Shown one piece after another: positions 36,789 through 45,760 of a DNA stretch of 64,000 bases. The first letter of the stretch is position 1, and each line of letters opens with the position of its first letter. This DNA comes from JAVVVD01 sp036652795 (GTDB taxonomy: Bacteria; Bacillota; Clostridia; Christensenellales; CAG-138), in the NCBI GenBank assembly GCA_036652795.1, contig JAVVVD010000005.1:102745-166744 (forward strand), given 5' to 3'. A program made the position numbers and the translations under genes. Under the pieces are notes generated by a model. That model did not search any database, was not told the origin of the DNA, and saw nothing but the letters and a program-made list of their open reading frames with translations.

Positions 36789-36962
36789 TGAAAGGCCTCC
36801 TTGCGGGGATTAATAATATAATATAATTGAAACTAAAAGTGCATACTCAATCAACTTTATTCTACTGCATCCAACATATTATGGCAACGATTTTATTACA
36901 TGCCATAATCTAAGCGAAATTAAAAATTTAGAAGTGATATGATATGTTTAAAAAGTAAAGTC

Positions 36963-36992
36963 GTCCGCGCCGCTAAAGCCTTCGGCGCGGAC
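36963..36992 (-). terminator. Terminator after the 37010-37312 gene
   Basis: Perfect 10-bp stem GTCCGCGCCG/CGGCGCGGAC followed on the minus strand by GACTTTACTTTTT. Confidence 0.8.
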
Positions 36993-37009
36993 ATACGCCT
37001 GACAATATA

Positions 37010-37312
37010 TTATTCCCACTCTATTGCATCAATGCTCACAAGGTACTCTTCGGCAAAGTCAAGATAGTCCTCGCACAACCGCATGCAATATATCTTGTAA
37101 TCCGGAAAGCGCTGCTGCATTGCTGTAAACATCGCGTCATACGCATCGTCATCGTCGTATACGCCATCGCCTATTCCTGTAGTGTACGCTTCGTCAAGCT
37201 CCATCATGGCGTCTAGCGCAGCCGGCAGATGCTGCACCATGAACTCAAAATCCCCCTCCTTGGTGAATTTATCCAGTATATATGCCCTCATATCGCTTTT
37301 GCTTATCTCCAT
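37010..37312 (-). CDS. Small acidic protein of unknown function
   Basis: I do not recognise this 100-residue protein. It is strongly acidic, with a run of Asp (YDDDDAYDAM, about 51-60), mainly helical by composition, with no signal peptide or membrane segment. The ATG follows AAAAGGAGTGATATT, a strong ribosome site, so it is probably real. It is the last gene of a run with a USP-type and a LOG-type gene (30 bp gap upstream) and is closed by a terminator. Confidence 0.7.
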   Translation of the reverse strand: MEISKSDMRAYILDKFTKEGDFEFMVQHLPAALDAMMELDEAYTTGIGDGVYDDDDAYDAMFTAMQQRFPDYKIYCMRLCEDYLDFAEEYLVSIDAIEWE

Positions 37313-37342
37313 AATATCACTCCTTTTCGGAATCTATCCGCA

Positions 37343-37726
37343 TTATTTTACTATATCGAATCTTACATCCGGCAATCTGCGCTGAAGCCGCATTATTATG
37401 CTATCCTCTGCGTTTCGGTTGCGTTCCGGGCTTGCGCCCATCACTATCACCTGCGCCTTATGCAATTTAGCATACTCAACAAGCGCATCGTCCACATTAT
37501 CGGCACGCAGCATCGTCAACTCCGCGCCGGCAAGCTGAGCCGCCGTAAACAGGTATTCTATGGCATCGGCCTCATATGGGGTTCCCATAAAATTACGCCC
37601 GGTATGCACGCAATGTACCACATGCATCTCGGTCGTACCGTCCATCAACTCCATCCCCCGCGCTATCAGCCGTTCGCAGGAGTGTTGATTGGTCACGCAG
37701 ACCATCATGCTATCGATTTTTCCCAT
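37343..37726 (-). CDS. Universal stress protein (UspA/KdpD-type domain)
   Basis: A 127-residue single USP domain. The first strand and loop MMVCVTNQHSCERLIARG (about 7-24) resembles the USP part of KdpD sensor kinases, and the C-terminal AQVIVMGASPERNRN (about 90-104) is the usual nucleotide-site strand, although the Gly-rich loop after it is shorter than in ATP-binding members. It overlaps the LOG gene by 17 bp. The first ATG (37726) is not well placed for a ribosome site; a start at 37708 is equally possible. The role (stress or metabolite sensing) is not clear. Confidence 0.8.
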   Translation of the reverse strand: MGKIDSMMVCVTNQHSCERLIARGMELMDGTTEMHVVHCVHTGRNFMGTPYEADAIEYLFTAAQLAGAELTMLRADNVDDALVEYAKLHKAQVIVMGASPERNRNAEDSIIMRLQRRLPDVRFDIVK

Positions 37727-38309
37727 CCTGCTTCAACGCTTCCTTTATCTTATTTGGCAGCTCTTGTGGTTTAAAGTCCACAAGCAGCTCCACCGCCTCC
37801 CGTGCGCTTTGCGCGCACCTGTACAGTCCCTTGTATGCCTCATGCGTAAATCCCGCCGCAACACATGCATCCAGTTGAGCCATCAGCGCATCATAGCAGC
37901 CCCTTATGCTGAGTATCACCACGGGCGCGCTGATGTATCCAAGCTGGTTAAGCGTAAGCACCTCTAAAAGCTCCTCAAGCGTACCCAAGCCGCCCGGCAT
38001 TGCAATATAACCATGGCTTAGCTGCTCCATCTTGGCCTTGCGCTCGTGCATCGTAGCCGTAACTATCAGCTTGTCGCAATACTCAAACGGTATCCCGGGG
38101 ACATTCAGCTTTTCTGGTATTACTCCGGTAATGTGCCCACCCGCATCGTGAACTCCTCGCGCCACGGCACCCATCAGCCCCGTTCTACCTCCGCCAAACA
38201 CCACAGCAATGCCACGCTCCGCCAGCAGGGCGCCCAATTCATATGCCGCGGCCTCATACACCGCATCCACGCCTGAGCTGGACGCGCCGAAAACGCAAAC
38301 GCTCCTCAC
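37710..38309 (-). CDS. LOG family protein (cytokinin riboside 5'-monophosphate phosphoribohydrolase-like)
   Basis: Cleaves the base from nucleoside 5'-monophosphates in characterised members. The 199-residue protein has the two family signatures, FGGGRTGLMG (about 39-48) and MPGGLGTLEELLEVLT (about 104-119, the catalytic PGGxGTxxE motif), with Rossmann-type folding. Bacterial members in the human gut have no known cytokinin role; nucleotide salvage is likely. The start is GTG at 38309, 11 bases after GAGG. It is cotranscribed with the USP and acidic-protein genes and lies downstream of spoIIE. Confidence 0.9.
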   Translation of the reverse strand: MRSVCVFGASSSGVDAVYEAAAYELGALLAERGIAVVFGGGRTGLMGAVARGVHDAGGHITGVIPEKLNVPGIPFEYCDKLIVTATMHERKAKMEQLSHGYIAMPGGLGTLEELLEVLTLNQLGYISAPVVILSIRGCYDALMAQLDACVAAGFTHEAYKGLYRCAQSAREAVELLVDFKPQELPNKIKEALKQDGKNR

Positions 38310-38438
38310 TAGGTCAAGTGCCTCGCTTCTATTTTTTATCTATGATACTTCATTTCAATACATTATACCATCATCATTGTGTTTTCTTAAACCGCAAATT
38401 GTGACAATTGTTAAAACTATCCTCCATCGTCTTTTTTA

Positions 38439-40121
38439 CTATAAAACTCGGGCGATAATAACGCTCATGTCATCGGCACAGCTTTTTTCGCGCGCCGCAT
38501 ACAATATAGCTCCTGCCGCTTCATCCTCCGTACCCTCCGCCGCTTTTTCAAGTATAACGCCATTTAGCTCCGCTCCAAGTGCATCCGGAACGCCATCTGT
38601 CATCATCACCACAATATCGCCCCGATTCAGTGTAGCCTCGTGCACCGCCGGACGTGCCGATTCGATGATACCTACCGGCAGTGCCTCCGCATATATTGTG
38701 TGCAGTTTTTTGCCGCGCATTATATAGCTTGGCGGCGCACCGAATTTAACAAAACGCACTCCGCCGCCGGCAAGGTCGATTATTGTTGCATCCAGCGTAG
38801 CATACATGTCCGATTCGACCGAACGCATAAGCAGCCTGTTCACACATTCCAGCGCATCGCTTAGGTCAAAGCCTACCGTGAGCAAATCCCCAAGCATCGC
38901 CACCGCTGTTGCGCTTTCCTTGTGGGCCTCAGTGCCGCTTCCCATCCCATCGGATAGCAATAAAAGCACACTGCCATCCGCCTGCCGCATACCCATACAG
39001 TCCCCCGTATCGGGGCTGCCGCCTTTTGAGCATGCTGCCGCGCCAATGCGCACATTGAATCTACGCCGCTCCCGTGTGCCGTTATAATCAGAAAGCTTGT
39101 TAAGTGCAGCCGCCGCCCCGCCAAGCTGCTGGGACGCAAAGCAGCCCTGCTGAAGCGCTGCAAGCTGCAAAAGCACGCCCGCCACGCATTTAAGCTGTCC
39201 GCGCATATAGTTAGTAACCTGCTCGCTTTGTCTTTTATCATCCGTAAGCACGGATGAGGCCGCCCTGTGCAGCAGTCTTTCAGGCACCGCAGCATAGGCC
39301 GCCGCGGCAATCCCGCCCTCTATATAGGTGAGCGCACCATCGCCTATTTTAAAAGCGCCCAGCGCCGCAAATGCCGAAAATACCGCGAGCAGCGCCCATT
39401 TGCTCCTATGAAACGCACCCGCACACAGTGCGCACACAGCGATGCAGGCTGCAAACTGCATCGTAGCCCCATTAGCAAGCACGCACCCCACACCCAGCAA
39501 CAGCGCCGCCACCACCGCGAGCGCACCCTTTATACGCACTGCGCACAGCGTGAGCAGCGCGGCAAAAACGCAACAAACTCGCACACCCAGTATCGTAACA
39601 TCCGCAAAAGCCGCCGTCATAAGCACGGCAAGCAGCGTTAGGCACAGTTGTTCTGTATCAGATATCAGGCGCGATTCCAGCATTGCACGCAAGCCCTGTA
39701 TCGCCCGCCGCATCGTTGCGGCCGCAACCACGCTAAGTGCTATCGCGGCTATCCCCGTAATACATGTCTCTGGCGTAGCCATGCAGTAAACAGGAATCAG
39801 CAAAAACTGCGCCACAGCCATTATTATCAGCTTGTCCGTAATTGTGAGCCTTCTCCATACCGACACAACCAGCCCTATCGCCACAAACAGCGAACATGCG
39901 ATTGCGCCCGAGTAGTGGCCTGCTACCACTGCGCCCGCCACTGCCCCGCACAGTGCGTAATATGGTGAAATTTCCAGCATCCAGCAGGCCGCCACCGCGC
40001 CCACGGCAAATGGCGAGCCTACGCTGCCTATCATAAGCGCAACCAACAGCGCGGCAAGCTCCGTACGCAATTCCCGCCTTTTAAAATATGGTACAATATA
40101 TTCACTTATAAGTTCGCTCAA
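38439..40121 (-). CDS. spoIIE: Stage II sporulation protein E, membrane serine phosphatase (short form)
   Basis: Dephosphorylates the anti-anti-sigma factor SpoIIAA and so activates sigma-F in the forespore. The 560-residue protein has about ten membrane helices (about 20-280), a linker of about 70 residues (285-355) and a C-terminal PP2C phosphatase domain (about 357-560) with metal-binding Asp374 in DTGDCMGM and Asp391 in LSDGMGSG. SpoIIE of Bacillus and most Clostridia is near 800 residues: the central oligomerisation/FtsZ-binding domain seems absent. The start is TTG at 40121 with GGAG upstream. Its promoter region has Spo0A boxes and an unusually long spacer. Confidence 0.92.
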   Translation of the reverse strand: MSELISEYIVPYFKRRELRTELAALLVALMIGSVGSPFAVGAVAACWMLEISPYYALCGAVAGAVVAGHYSGAIACSLFVAIGLVVSVWRRLTITDKLIIMAVAQFLLIPVYCMATPETCITGIAAIALSVVAAATMRRAIQGLRAMLESRLISDTEQLCLTLLAVLMTAAFADVTILGVRVCCVFAALLTLCAVRIKGALAVVAALLLGVGCVLANGATMQFAACIAVCALCAGAFHRSKWALLAVFSAFAALGAFKIGDGALTYIEGGIAAAAYAAVPERLLHRAASSVLTDDKRQSEQVTNYMRGQLKCVAGVLLQLAALQQGCFASQQLGGAAAALNKLSDYNGTRERRRFNVRIGAAACSKGGSPDTGDCMGMRQADGSVLLLLSDGMGSGTEAHKESATAVAMLGDLLTVGFDLSDALECVNRLLMRSVESDMYATLDATIIDLAGGGVRFVKFGAPPSYIMRGKKLHTIYAEALPVGIIESARPAVHEATLNRGDIVVMMTDGVPDALGAELNGVILEKAAEGTEDEAAGAILYAAREKSCADDMSVIIARVL

Positions 40122-40187
40122 AGATATCTCCGCCTTACAGCAATTTCTTCAACGCCCTTTGTATCAATATGTATGTGATCACACATG

Positions 40188-40220
40188 ATTATGCGCCATA
40201 CGCTATGTAAATGATGTCGA
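40188..40220 (-). promoter_or_regulatory. spoIIE promoter, sigma-A-like with 21-bp spacer
   Basis: On the minus strand TCGACA (40220-40215), 21 bp, CATAAT (40193-40188). Each hexamer has one mismatch to the sigma-A consensus. A 21-22 bp spacer is a known trait of Spo0A-activated spoIIG/spoIIE promoters in Bacillus. The leader to the TTG start is about 60 nt. Confidence 0.65.
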
Positions 40221-40221
40221 A
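40215..40221 (+). promoter_or_regulatory. Spo0A box overlapping the spoIIE -35 element
   Basis: Perfect TGTCGAA on the plus strand, overlapping the -35 hexamer of spoIIE. Confidence 0.6.
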
Positions 40222-40237
40222 GCCACGCTGCGTGAAT

Positions 40238-40244
40238 TGACGAA
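40238..40244 (+). promoter_or_regulatory. Second Spo0A box upstream of spoIIE
   Basis: TGACGAA, which fits TGNCGAA, in the same orientation 23 bp from the first box, about two helical turns. Confidence 0.5.
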
Positions 40245-40360
40245 TATATGCTGTTTATATTGACCTTGAAGGATGAGTGGGGCTGTGATATGCTATCAAC
40301 GAAATGCTTGTTTAGGCGGCATTTTTCCCAGTGCAATCATATAAAAAGGAGACTATCCGC

Positions 40361-41590
40361 ATGACAAACGTATACGATACCCTAACGCAGCGCGGCTACC
40401 TGAAGCAATGCTCTCACCCAGAGGAGTTAAGGGAACTGCTCGGCCGTGAAAAGGTAGCTTTCTATATTGGCTATGATCCCACGGCAGACAGCCTGCATGT
40501 TGGGCATTACGTCCAGCTCATGGTTATGGCGCATATGCAACGCGCTGGCCACCGCCCCATAGTTCTGCTTGGCGGAGGAACCACCATGATCGGCGACCCC
40601 TCCGGCAAATCCGACATGCGCCGCATGATGACCAACGATGAAATAGACAGCAACGCCGATATATTCAAATCTCAGATGTCGCGCCTGTTGGATTTTGAGG
40701 GCGAAAATGCCGCGCTAGTGGTAAACAATGCGCAATGGCTGCGCTCACTCAACTTCCTTGATTTCATGCGCGAGATCGGTATACATTTTTCTGTAAACCG
40801 TATGCTCACCGCGGACTGCTATAAGCAGCGCATGGAGAGCGGGCTGACTTTTTTCGAGATGAGCTACATGCTTATGCAGAGCTACGATTTTCTTGTGCTC
40901 AACCGCCGTTTCGGCTGCGTTCTTGAGATGGGCGGTGACGATCAATGGAGCAATATCCTCTCCGGTGCGGACCTGATACGCCGTAAGGAACAAAAAGCCG
41001 CTTATGCGCTTACCAACACGCTGCTCACCACAAGTGAGGGCAAGAAGATGGGTAAAACCGAGAAAGGCGCGCTATGGCTTGATGAAAATAAAACCAGCGT
41101 ATATGATTTCTATCAATATTGGCGCAATGTTGACGATGCGGATGTAAGAAAGTGCCTATGCCTTCTGACATTCCTGCCTATGCAGCAGATAGACGAGCTG
41201 TGTGCCGAAGGCGGCGCGGCGCTCAACGAAGCCAAAAAATTGCTTGCTCTTACCCTTACCGCCCAAGTACACGGCACGCAGAAGGCACAAAAGGCGGCTG
41301 ATGCGGCGGCAGTACTCTTTGGCGGCGGCGGCAACATAGAGAACATACCTACCTTGCAGCTGGATGCGGCCGCAAAGGCAGAAAGCGGATTGCGCATAAT
41401 CGACTTATTGGTGATGGCCAAGCTATGCAAGAGCAAGAGCGATGCCCGCCGCATGATCGAAAGCGGCGCGGTGTTTGCTGACGATATAAATGTTGATGAT
41501 GTTTCGGCGGTACTTGATGAAACAAGACTTGCAGGCGGTGTGGTGCTGCGCAAGGGCAAGAAAGGCTTTGTGCGCATCATAGGCGCATAA
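40361..41590 (+). CDS. tyrS: Tyrosyl-tRNA synthetase
   Basis: Charges tRNA-Tyr. The 409-residue class I enzyme has the HIGH-type motif HVGH (46-49), the tyrosine-binding segment with YMLMQSYDFL (about 166-175) and GGDDQWSNI (about 192-200), the KMSKS-type loop KKMGKTEKG (about 227-235) and a C-terminal S4 RNA-binding domain (about 345-409). The start at 40361 follows AAAAAGGAGACTATCC. No T-box leader was seen in the 239 bp upstream, which it shares with spoIIE on the other strand. yigZ follows 3 bp after the stop. Confidence 0.96.
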   Translation: MTNVYDTLTQRGYLKQCSHPEELRELLGREKVAFYIGYDPTADSLHVGHYVQLMVMAHMQRAGHRPIVLLGGGTTMIGDPSGKSDMRRMMTNDEIDSNADIFKSQMSRLLDFEGENAALVVNNAQWLRSLNFLDFMREIGIHFSVNRMLTADCYKQRMESGLTFFEMSYMLMQSYDFLVLNRRFGCVLEMGGDDQWSNILSGADLIRRKEQKAAYALTNTLLTTSEGKKMGKTEKGALWLDENKTSVYDFYQYWRNVDDADVRKCLCLLTFLPMQQIDELCAEGGAALNEAKKLLALTLTAQVHGTQKAQKAADAAAVLFGGGGNIENIPTLQLDAAAKAESGLRIIDLLVMAKLCKSKSDARRMIESGAVFADDINVDDVSAVLDETRLAGGVVLRKGKKGFVRIIGA

Positions 41591-41593
41591 ATT

Positions 41594-42220
41594 ATGAAGG
41601 AATACAAAACTGTGAGCTCCGCATCCACAGCGGAGCTCGTTATAAACAGATCCCGCTTTATCGGCTGCTGCCTGCCTGTGGCCACCCAGCAAGAGGCGCT
41701 TATCATGCTGGATAATATACGGCACAGACATTGGGACGCTTCGCACAACTGCTTTGCCTACCGCATCGGCGAAAACGGCAACCCCGCCCGCTTCTCTGAC
41801 GATGGCGAACCGAGCGGAACAGCCGGCAAGCCCATAATGGATGCGCTGTGTGGTAATGGCCTTACCAATGTGCTGGTGGTAGTTACACGCTATTTTGGCG
41901 GGATACTTCTTGGCGCCGGTGGACTTATGCGCGCCTATTCGCGCAGCGCCGCCGATGCGCTGGCCAATGCCGACGTGGTAGTGATGAAGCCCGCAAAGCT
42001 CATTAACATCATTCTGGATTACGCCCGTTATAGCGCGATAGAATCCTATATCCGTTCAATGATACAGGTTGAGAACGTAGCTTTCACGGATGTCGTCACA
42101 ATAAGCGGCGCTATTGCGGCGGACAGCTTTGATGGATTCTTCGCTCAAATAGTTCAGCTTACAGACGGGCGCGCACAGCCTCAGATCATTGGCGAAACAC
42201 GCCTCGCAGTTGCGCAATAA
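41594..42220 (+). CDS. yigZ: YigZ/IMPACT family protein (UPF0029)
   Basis: A 208-residue member of the conserved YigZ/IMPACT family. The N-terminal UPF0029 domain shows the signature NCFAYRIGENGNPARFSDDG followed by EPSGTAG (about 50-76) and VVVTRYFGGILLGAGGLMRAY (about 95-115). A C-terminal ferredoxin-like DUF1949 domain follows (about 137-200). Eukaryotic IMPACT acts on translation control; the bacterial role is not settled. It starts three bases after the tyrS stop, so it is in the tyrS operon, a pairing that fits a translation-related role. Confidence 0.92.
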   Translation: MKEYKTVSSASTAELVINRSRFIGCCLPVATQQEALIMLDNIRHRHWDASHNCFAYRIGENGNPARFSDDGEPSGTAGKPIMDALCGNGLTNVLVVVTRYFGGILLGAGGLMRAYSRSAADALANADVVVMKPAKLINIILDYARYSAIESYIRSMIQVENVAFTDVVTISGAIAADSFDGFFAQIVQLTDGRAQPQIIGETRLAVAQ

Positions 42221-42342
42221 GCGGAATATATTTAAACAATCTTCTAATTTATCCGCCTACTATGGCGTAAAGCCCGTTTATCGTTTATAATATACATTGT
42301 TATAATGATGTATCCATATAACATTCGGGAGTTGAAACAGTT

Positions 42343-44040
42343 ATGTTAAATAAAAAAATCATCACGGTAATTGCACTGCTGCTGACGCTGTTGCTCTGCG
42401 GCAGTACGTTGGCCGCATCCATAAGCGCCGCTGCTGACGCAATAGAACCTGAGGCGCTCTCTACAACGGTGTATATCACCATTGTTAATGACAGCACGGA
42501 GTTCCCCATGGAGAACATCGTGATAAGCAACGCCTACAATATCGCCTTTAACACCTCCGGGGTGACAATCGGCGTAAGCAAAAACCATACATTTTCTTCT
42601 GTTGTGATGCTTAACGAGCAGATCATGGGTAAAACGCTTACGTTTGAAGTTTCATGGTACGAAAACGGTGAACTTATGCATGGCACGGCCTCCGCCAAGA
42701 TCGAAAAGGCGGCCAACGCAGCCATAACGGCCACGCGGACAGCCTCAAATAAGCAGGCCTCACCTGGCGATACAATCACGCTCACCTATACCGTTACCAA
42801 CACCGGAAGCGTAGGCATTCGCAAGGTATCGCTTACCGATAAAGAGATTGCCGGATCAAAGGAGATATTCAAGGATATTTCAATCGCCCCGGGCGAAACC
42901 TACTCCCTGCCGTACGAATATAAAATGGGGCATTCCACCGTAACAAGCCAGCCCGTGGTTACATATACCATAGATGGGCAGAGCACATCACACACCTTCA
43001 ACGGCATAAGCGCGCTTGTGCTTGGCATGATAAACGCCAAGCTTACAGTTGACGTTGCGCAGGGACAAAACACCGAAAGCGGCGTTACCTTTACTGTAAC
43101 GCTTGTTAACAACGGAAATCAAAGCCTAAAGAGCATCCGCGTAAAAGATGAGCTTGGCAACGCGATAAACTCCGACTCCTTCTCCCTTGCCATAGGTGAG
43201 AGCCGCACCCTCACATACACCGTAAAAACCGATGATACGCGCTATGTGGTATTCTATATTTCCGGCTATACGGGTTCTGACGAAACATACGAGGATAAGA
43301 CCAAAAGCTATACCGTGCGTAAATATATCGACCCTTCAATGCTTGGCATCACATTCCACGCTGAGGTAACGCAGCCGCTGAATGCAGATGGAAGCATAGG
43401 TGTGCGCTTTACGATTAACAACACAGGCAGTATGGATATGAAGGATCTGGTGCTGAGCGAAACCCAGCAGGGCGAGCTTAAGCGCATTGACACGGTTCCC
43501 CCTGGCGAGCATCTGCTTGAGCAGACGGTATATGTTGGCGAACCGCGCGATCTGGTGTTTACGCTTAATATGGCCGACCCCGCCGGCAACCCCTATACCT
43601 ATACTGCCAACATCACCGCAAACTATGTGGGCGTGGCAGTCGCCCCTGTGGAACCAAACAACGAACAAGGCGTTGAAACGTTGGGCGAAAACCTGGGCGC
43701 ATCCGTTACAAACACACTGCGCGCACTGTTTATAGTGCTAATAATACTTACCGTTATTGCGGGCGTCGCCTACGTTGCACTGTCCATGCTGGAAAAACAA
43801 AAGCGCGCTGAGTTTGCCCGCAAACGCGCTATGCGCGACCAGCATGAGCGGCAGCTGCAGCGTCGTGCCCAGACGAGTCAATCCGTTGCGGATAGCGACC
43901 TTGGCAATACCCGTTCGCGTACCATGCCGCAGCGCCGCGCTCCACAGCCCCGCTCCAACGACGAATTTTCGCAAACGCGCAGAACCTCACGTCCGGTTCG
44001 CCGCACCGATGACGACCACCGGCCAGATCCAACGTTGTAA
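42343..44040 (+). CDS. Secreted membrane-anchored protein with repeated immunoglobulin-like (CARDB/DUF11-type) domains
   Basis: A 565-residue extracellular protein with a signal peptide (1-26, ending near STLAASISA) and three to four beta-sandwich domains of about 100 residues. Each carries the pattern 'ITLTYTVTNTGS.. GIRKVSL', as in CARDB/DUF11 or NEW3 domains (about 35-130, 135-225, 235-325, 335-430). One membrane helix (about 465-488) is followed by a very basic cytoplasmic tail rich in Arg and Gln (490-565). No LPXTG motif. Probably a surface stalk or assembly factor. An extended -10 TATAAT (42301-42306) lies upstream. Confidence 0.82.
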   Translation: MLNKKIITVIALLLTLLLCGSTLAASISAAADAIEPEALSTTVYITIVNDSTEFPMENIVISNAYNIAFNTSGVTIGVSKNHTFSSVVMLNEQIMGKTLTFEVSWYENGELMHGTASAKIEKAANAAITATRTASNKQASPGDTITLTYTVTNTGSVGIRKVSLTDKEIAGSKEIFKDISIAPGETYSLPYEYKMGHSTVTSQPVVTYTIDGQSTSHTFNGISALVLGMINAKLTVDVAQGQNTESGVTFTVTLVNNGNQSLKSIRVKDELGNAINSDSFSLAIGESRTLTYTVKTDDTRYVVFYISGYTGSDETYEDKTKSYTVRKYIDPSMLGITFHAEVTQPLNADGSIGVRFTINNTGSMDMKDLVLSETQQGELKRIDTVPPGEHLLEQTVYVGEPRDLVFTLNMADPAGNPYTYTANITANYVGVAVAPVEPNNEQGVETLGENLGASVTNTLRALFIVLIILTVIAGVAYVALSMLEKQKRAEFARKRAMRDQHERQLQRRAQTSQSVADSDLGNTRSRTMPQRRAPQPRSNDEFSQTRRTSRPVRRTDDDHRPDPTL

Positions 44041-44075
44041 TAATATGGCCTAATCCGCCTCATTAACCGATATTT

Positions 44076-44103
44076 AGAGGGCGCTTAAGTTTAAGCGCCC
44101 TCT
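44076..44103. terminator. Long hairpin between converging genes
   Basis: 13-bp perfect stem AGAGGGCGCTTAA/TTAAGCGCCCTCT with a two-base spacer. T-runs are weak on either side (CTAAATAT on minus). Confidence 0.6.
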
Positions 44104-44119
44104 ATTGCATCCGTTCGCT

Positions 44120-44317
44120 CTATGTGCACATTTCCTTGGGCACATCCATAACAACCCGCAGTACGTTTTGATCTGCCTCCTCCTTCATACCATATTCCAT
44201 CAGCAGCCGCGCCGCAGCTATCCTGTCGGTCTGCTTGGCCTCAGGATCTGCGCATATCTCGCGCAGCGCCCTTACCGCCTCGCGGCAGCCCGATACTATA
44301 CCGTCATTTTTGCCCAT
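44120..44317 (-). CDS. Small protein resembling the C-terminal part of phage terminase small subunits
   Basis: A 65-residue, mostly helical protein. Its segment AVRALREICADPEAKQTDRIAAARLL (about 13-38) is like the helical pair often found at the end of phage TerS and related packaging proteins, and the final VVMDVPKE stretch also recalls such proteins. There is no DNA-binding helix-turn-helix, so it is not a full TerS. The ATG at 44317 follows AAGGAGAGGGAAA, a strong site, so it is likely translated. It is separated from the terminase/portal genes by one lipoprotein gene on the other strand. The assignment is by eye and tentative. Confidence 0.6.
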   Translation of the reverse strand: MGKNDGIVSGCREAVRALREICADPEAKQTDRIAAARLLMEYGMKEEADQNVLRVVMDVPKEMCT

Positions 44318-44450
44318 TTTCCCTCTCCTTGTTCTGTTTTGCATAATCTATACATTTATGTAACTTATGTTAATTTTCAGCTCTTGCGTTGATAGCCCTG
44401 TTGCATTATGTTATAGTCAATATATCCTTGAGAAACGAGGTGTTTTTCCT

Positions 44451-45740
44451 TTGCGAAAATTCACTTTTACGCTGCTTATTATATTTATCTGCGCCTTCAT
44501 GCTTGGCTGTGGTCAGCCGCTATATAATAATGATACGCTTTCGGATGAGGTGATAAACGTCACACCGCAGCTTCCGCTTGGCGATTATACTGGCCCTGAT
44601 GTTACCGCGCTGCCATCAAACACAGGCGCGCATTGCACCATGCATACGCAGACGCTCATGTGGCCCGAGGAAGCCGCGGAAAGCACTGCGGAATATATGC
44701 TGGTATTGGAATATCCTGTGTTCGATGCGCCGCAATCAAGCTTTGCTGCAATGAACGAAGCAGTGGAGTTATACCGCGCAGAGCTGATGGAGCGCGTTGT
44801 AAACGAGCGTATGCCGCTTGCGGATCGTGCGCAAGGCGAAGATGTGCCTGCCACCTTCGTCACCTGCGATGTAAGCTATGCCGGCGAATACGCAAATGTG
44901 ATCTTCAATGAAACCGCACGCTTTACGAATACATCGGAATCCTCGCTGCTTACACTTGTGCTTGATTCACAGGGCCGTGAAGCAAGCCTGCATTCGGCAG
45001 CCGGTCTATACTATCCCGACAACATAGTCGCTCAGCAGATATTCAATATTATCGACCGCGACCCCAAGCGCTATAACGGGGACGTTACACCTGAGGATAT
45101 CAGCCTTGCGCTGGATTTTTATAACGGCTTTATCGTAACCGACACCGGTTATACACTGTTTGTCGCTCCGGGCCTGCTCGCCCCCGCAGATGAAGGCATA
45201 CTCTCATTTTCCTTCACGCGCGCCGCGCTGTATCCCGCGTTTGCAGGCGATGTTATAAGCATAGCCCAATATGAGCAGGTGCAGGATGCGCTTGTTGCGC
45301 TCAGCGCTGCCTGTGCCACCCGTTACGAAAGCTTTTCCGCAAGCCAACCCACCCAGCTTATTGCCAGCACATTCATTACCCGTATGCTGCGCTCCCGCGC
45401 CACACCGGAAAACGCCTTTGTATCCAGCCTTCCGAAAGCTGATTACGAAACCTTTTTCGCCTCCTGCTTCGACAATACCTTTGCCATAAATCGCGATGAC
45501 GGCGACGGCACATACCTTGATGGCGAAATGTACTATATACCCAACACACCAGAGAGCGCTTTTGGGCTGCACCTTGAGGACGCACATGTGGACGGCAACA
45601 CGATAGTGCTTACAGGTGTTATAATGTACGGCGAGCCGGGCGGAATAAACTCCGGCGAAGTCGCGCCCGCTACAATAGTCATACGGCCTGATAGCACCTC
45701 GCCGATAGGCTGTAAGCTCATATCACTTGCGATGCGATAA
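44451..45740 (+). CDS. Lipoprotein with DUF4163/DUF3298-like (RsiV-type) domains
   Basis: A 429-residue extracellular lipoprotein. I chose TTG at 44451, eight bases after GAGGTG, because it gives a clean signal with lipobox MLGCG (Cys20). The mature part has a DUF4163-like segment (about 65-150, LEYPVFDAPQSSFAAMNEAVELYRAEL) and a DUF3298-like segment (about 160-270, ending FIVTDTGYTLFVAPGLLAPADEG). This pair occurs in anti-sigma factor RsiV and in PdaC-type deacetylases; no catalytic domain or anti-sigma part is seen. The last 140 residues are not recognised. It lies inside the phage-like island but its own origin is not obviously phage. Confidence 0.78.
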   Translation: MRKFTFTLLIIFICAFMLGCGQPLYNNDTLSDEVINVTPQLPLGDYTGPDVTALPSNTGAHCTMHTQTLMWPEEAAESTAEYMLVLEYPVFDAPQSSFAAMNEAVELYRAELMERVVNERMPLADRAQGEDVPATFVTCDVSYAGEYANVIFNETARFTNTSESSLLTLVLDSQGREASLHSAAGLYYPDNIVAQQIFNIIDRDPKRYNGDVTPEDISLALDFYNGFIVTDTGYTLFVAPGLLAPADEGILSFSFTRAALYPAFAGDVISIAQYEQVQDALVALSAACATRYESFSASQPTQLIASTFITRMLRSRATPENAFVSSLPKADYETFFASCFDNTFAINRDDGDGTYLDGEMYYIPNTPESAFGLHLEDAHVDGNTIVLTGVIMYGEPGGINSGEVAPATIVIRPDSTSPIGCKLISLAMR

Positions 45741-45760
45741 GCGCTAGCACAGGCAATCCC

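Noticed and set aside
40122..40360. T-box leader for tyrS
   Set aside because: No T-box core sequence and no antiterminator/terminator pair.
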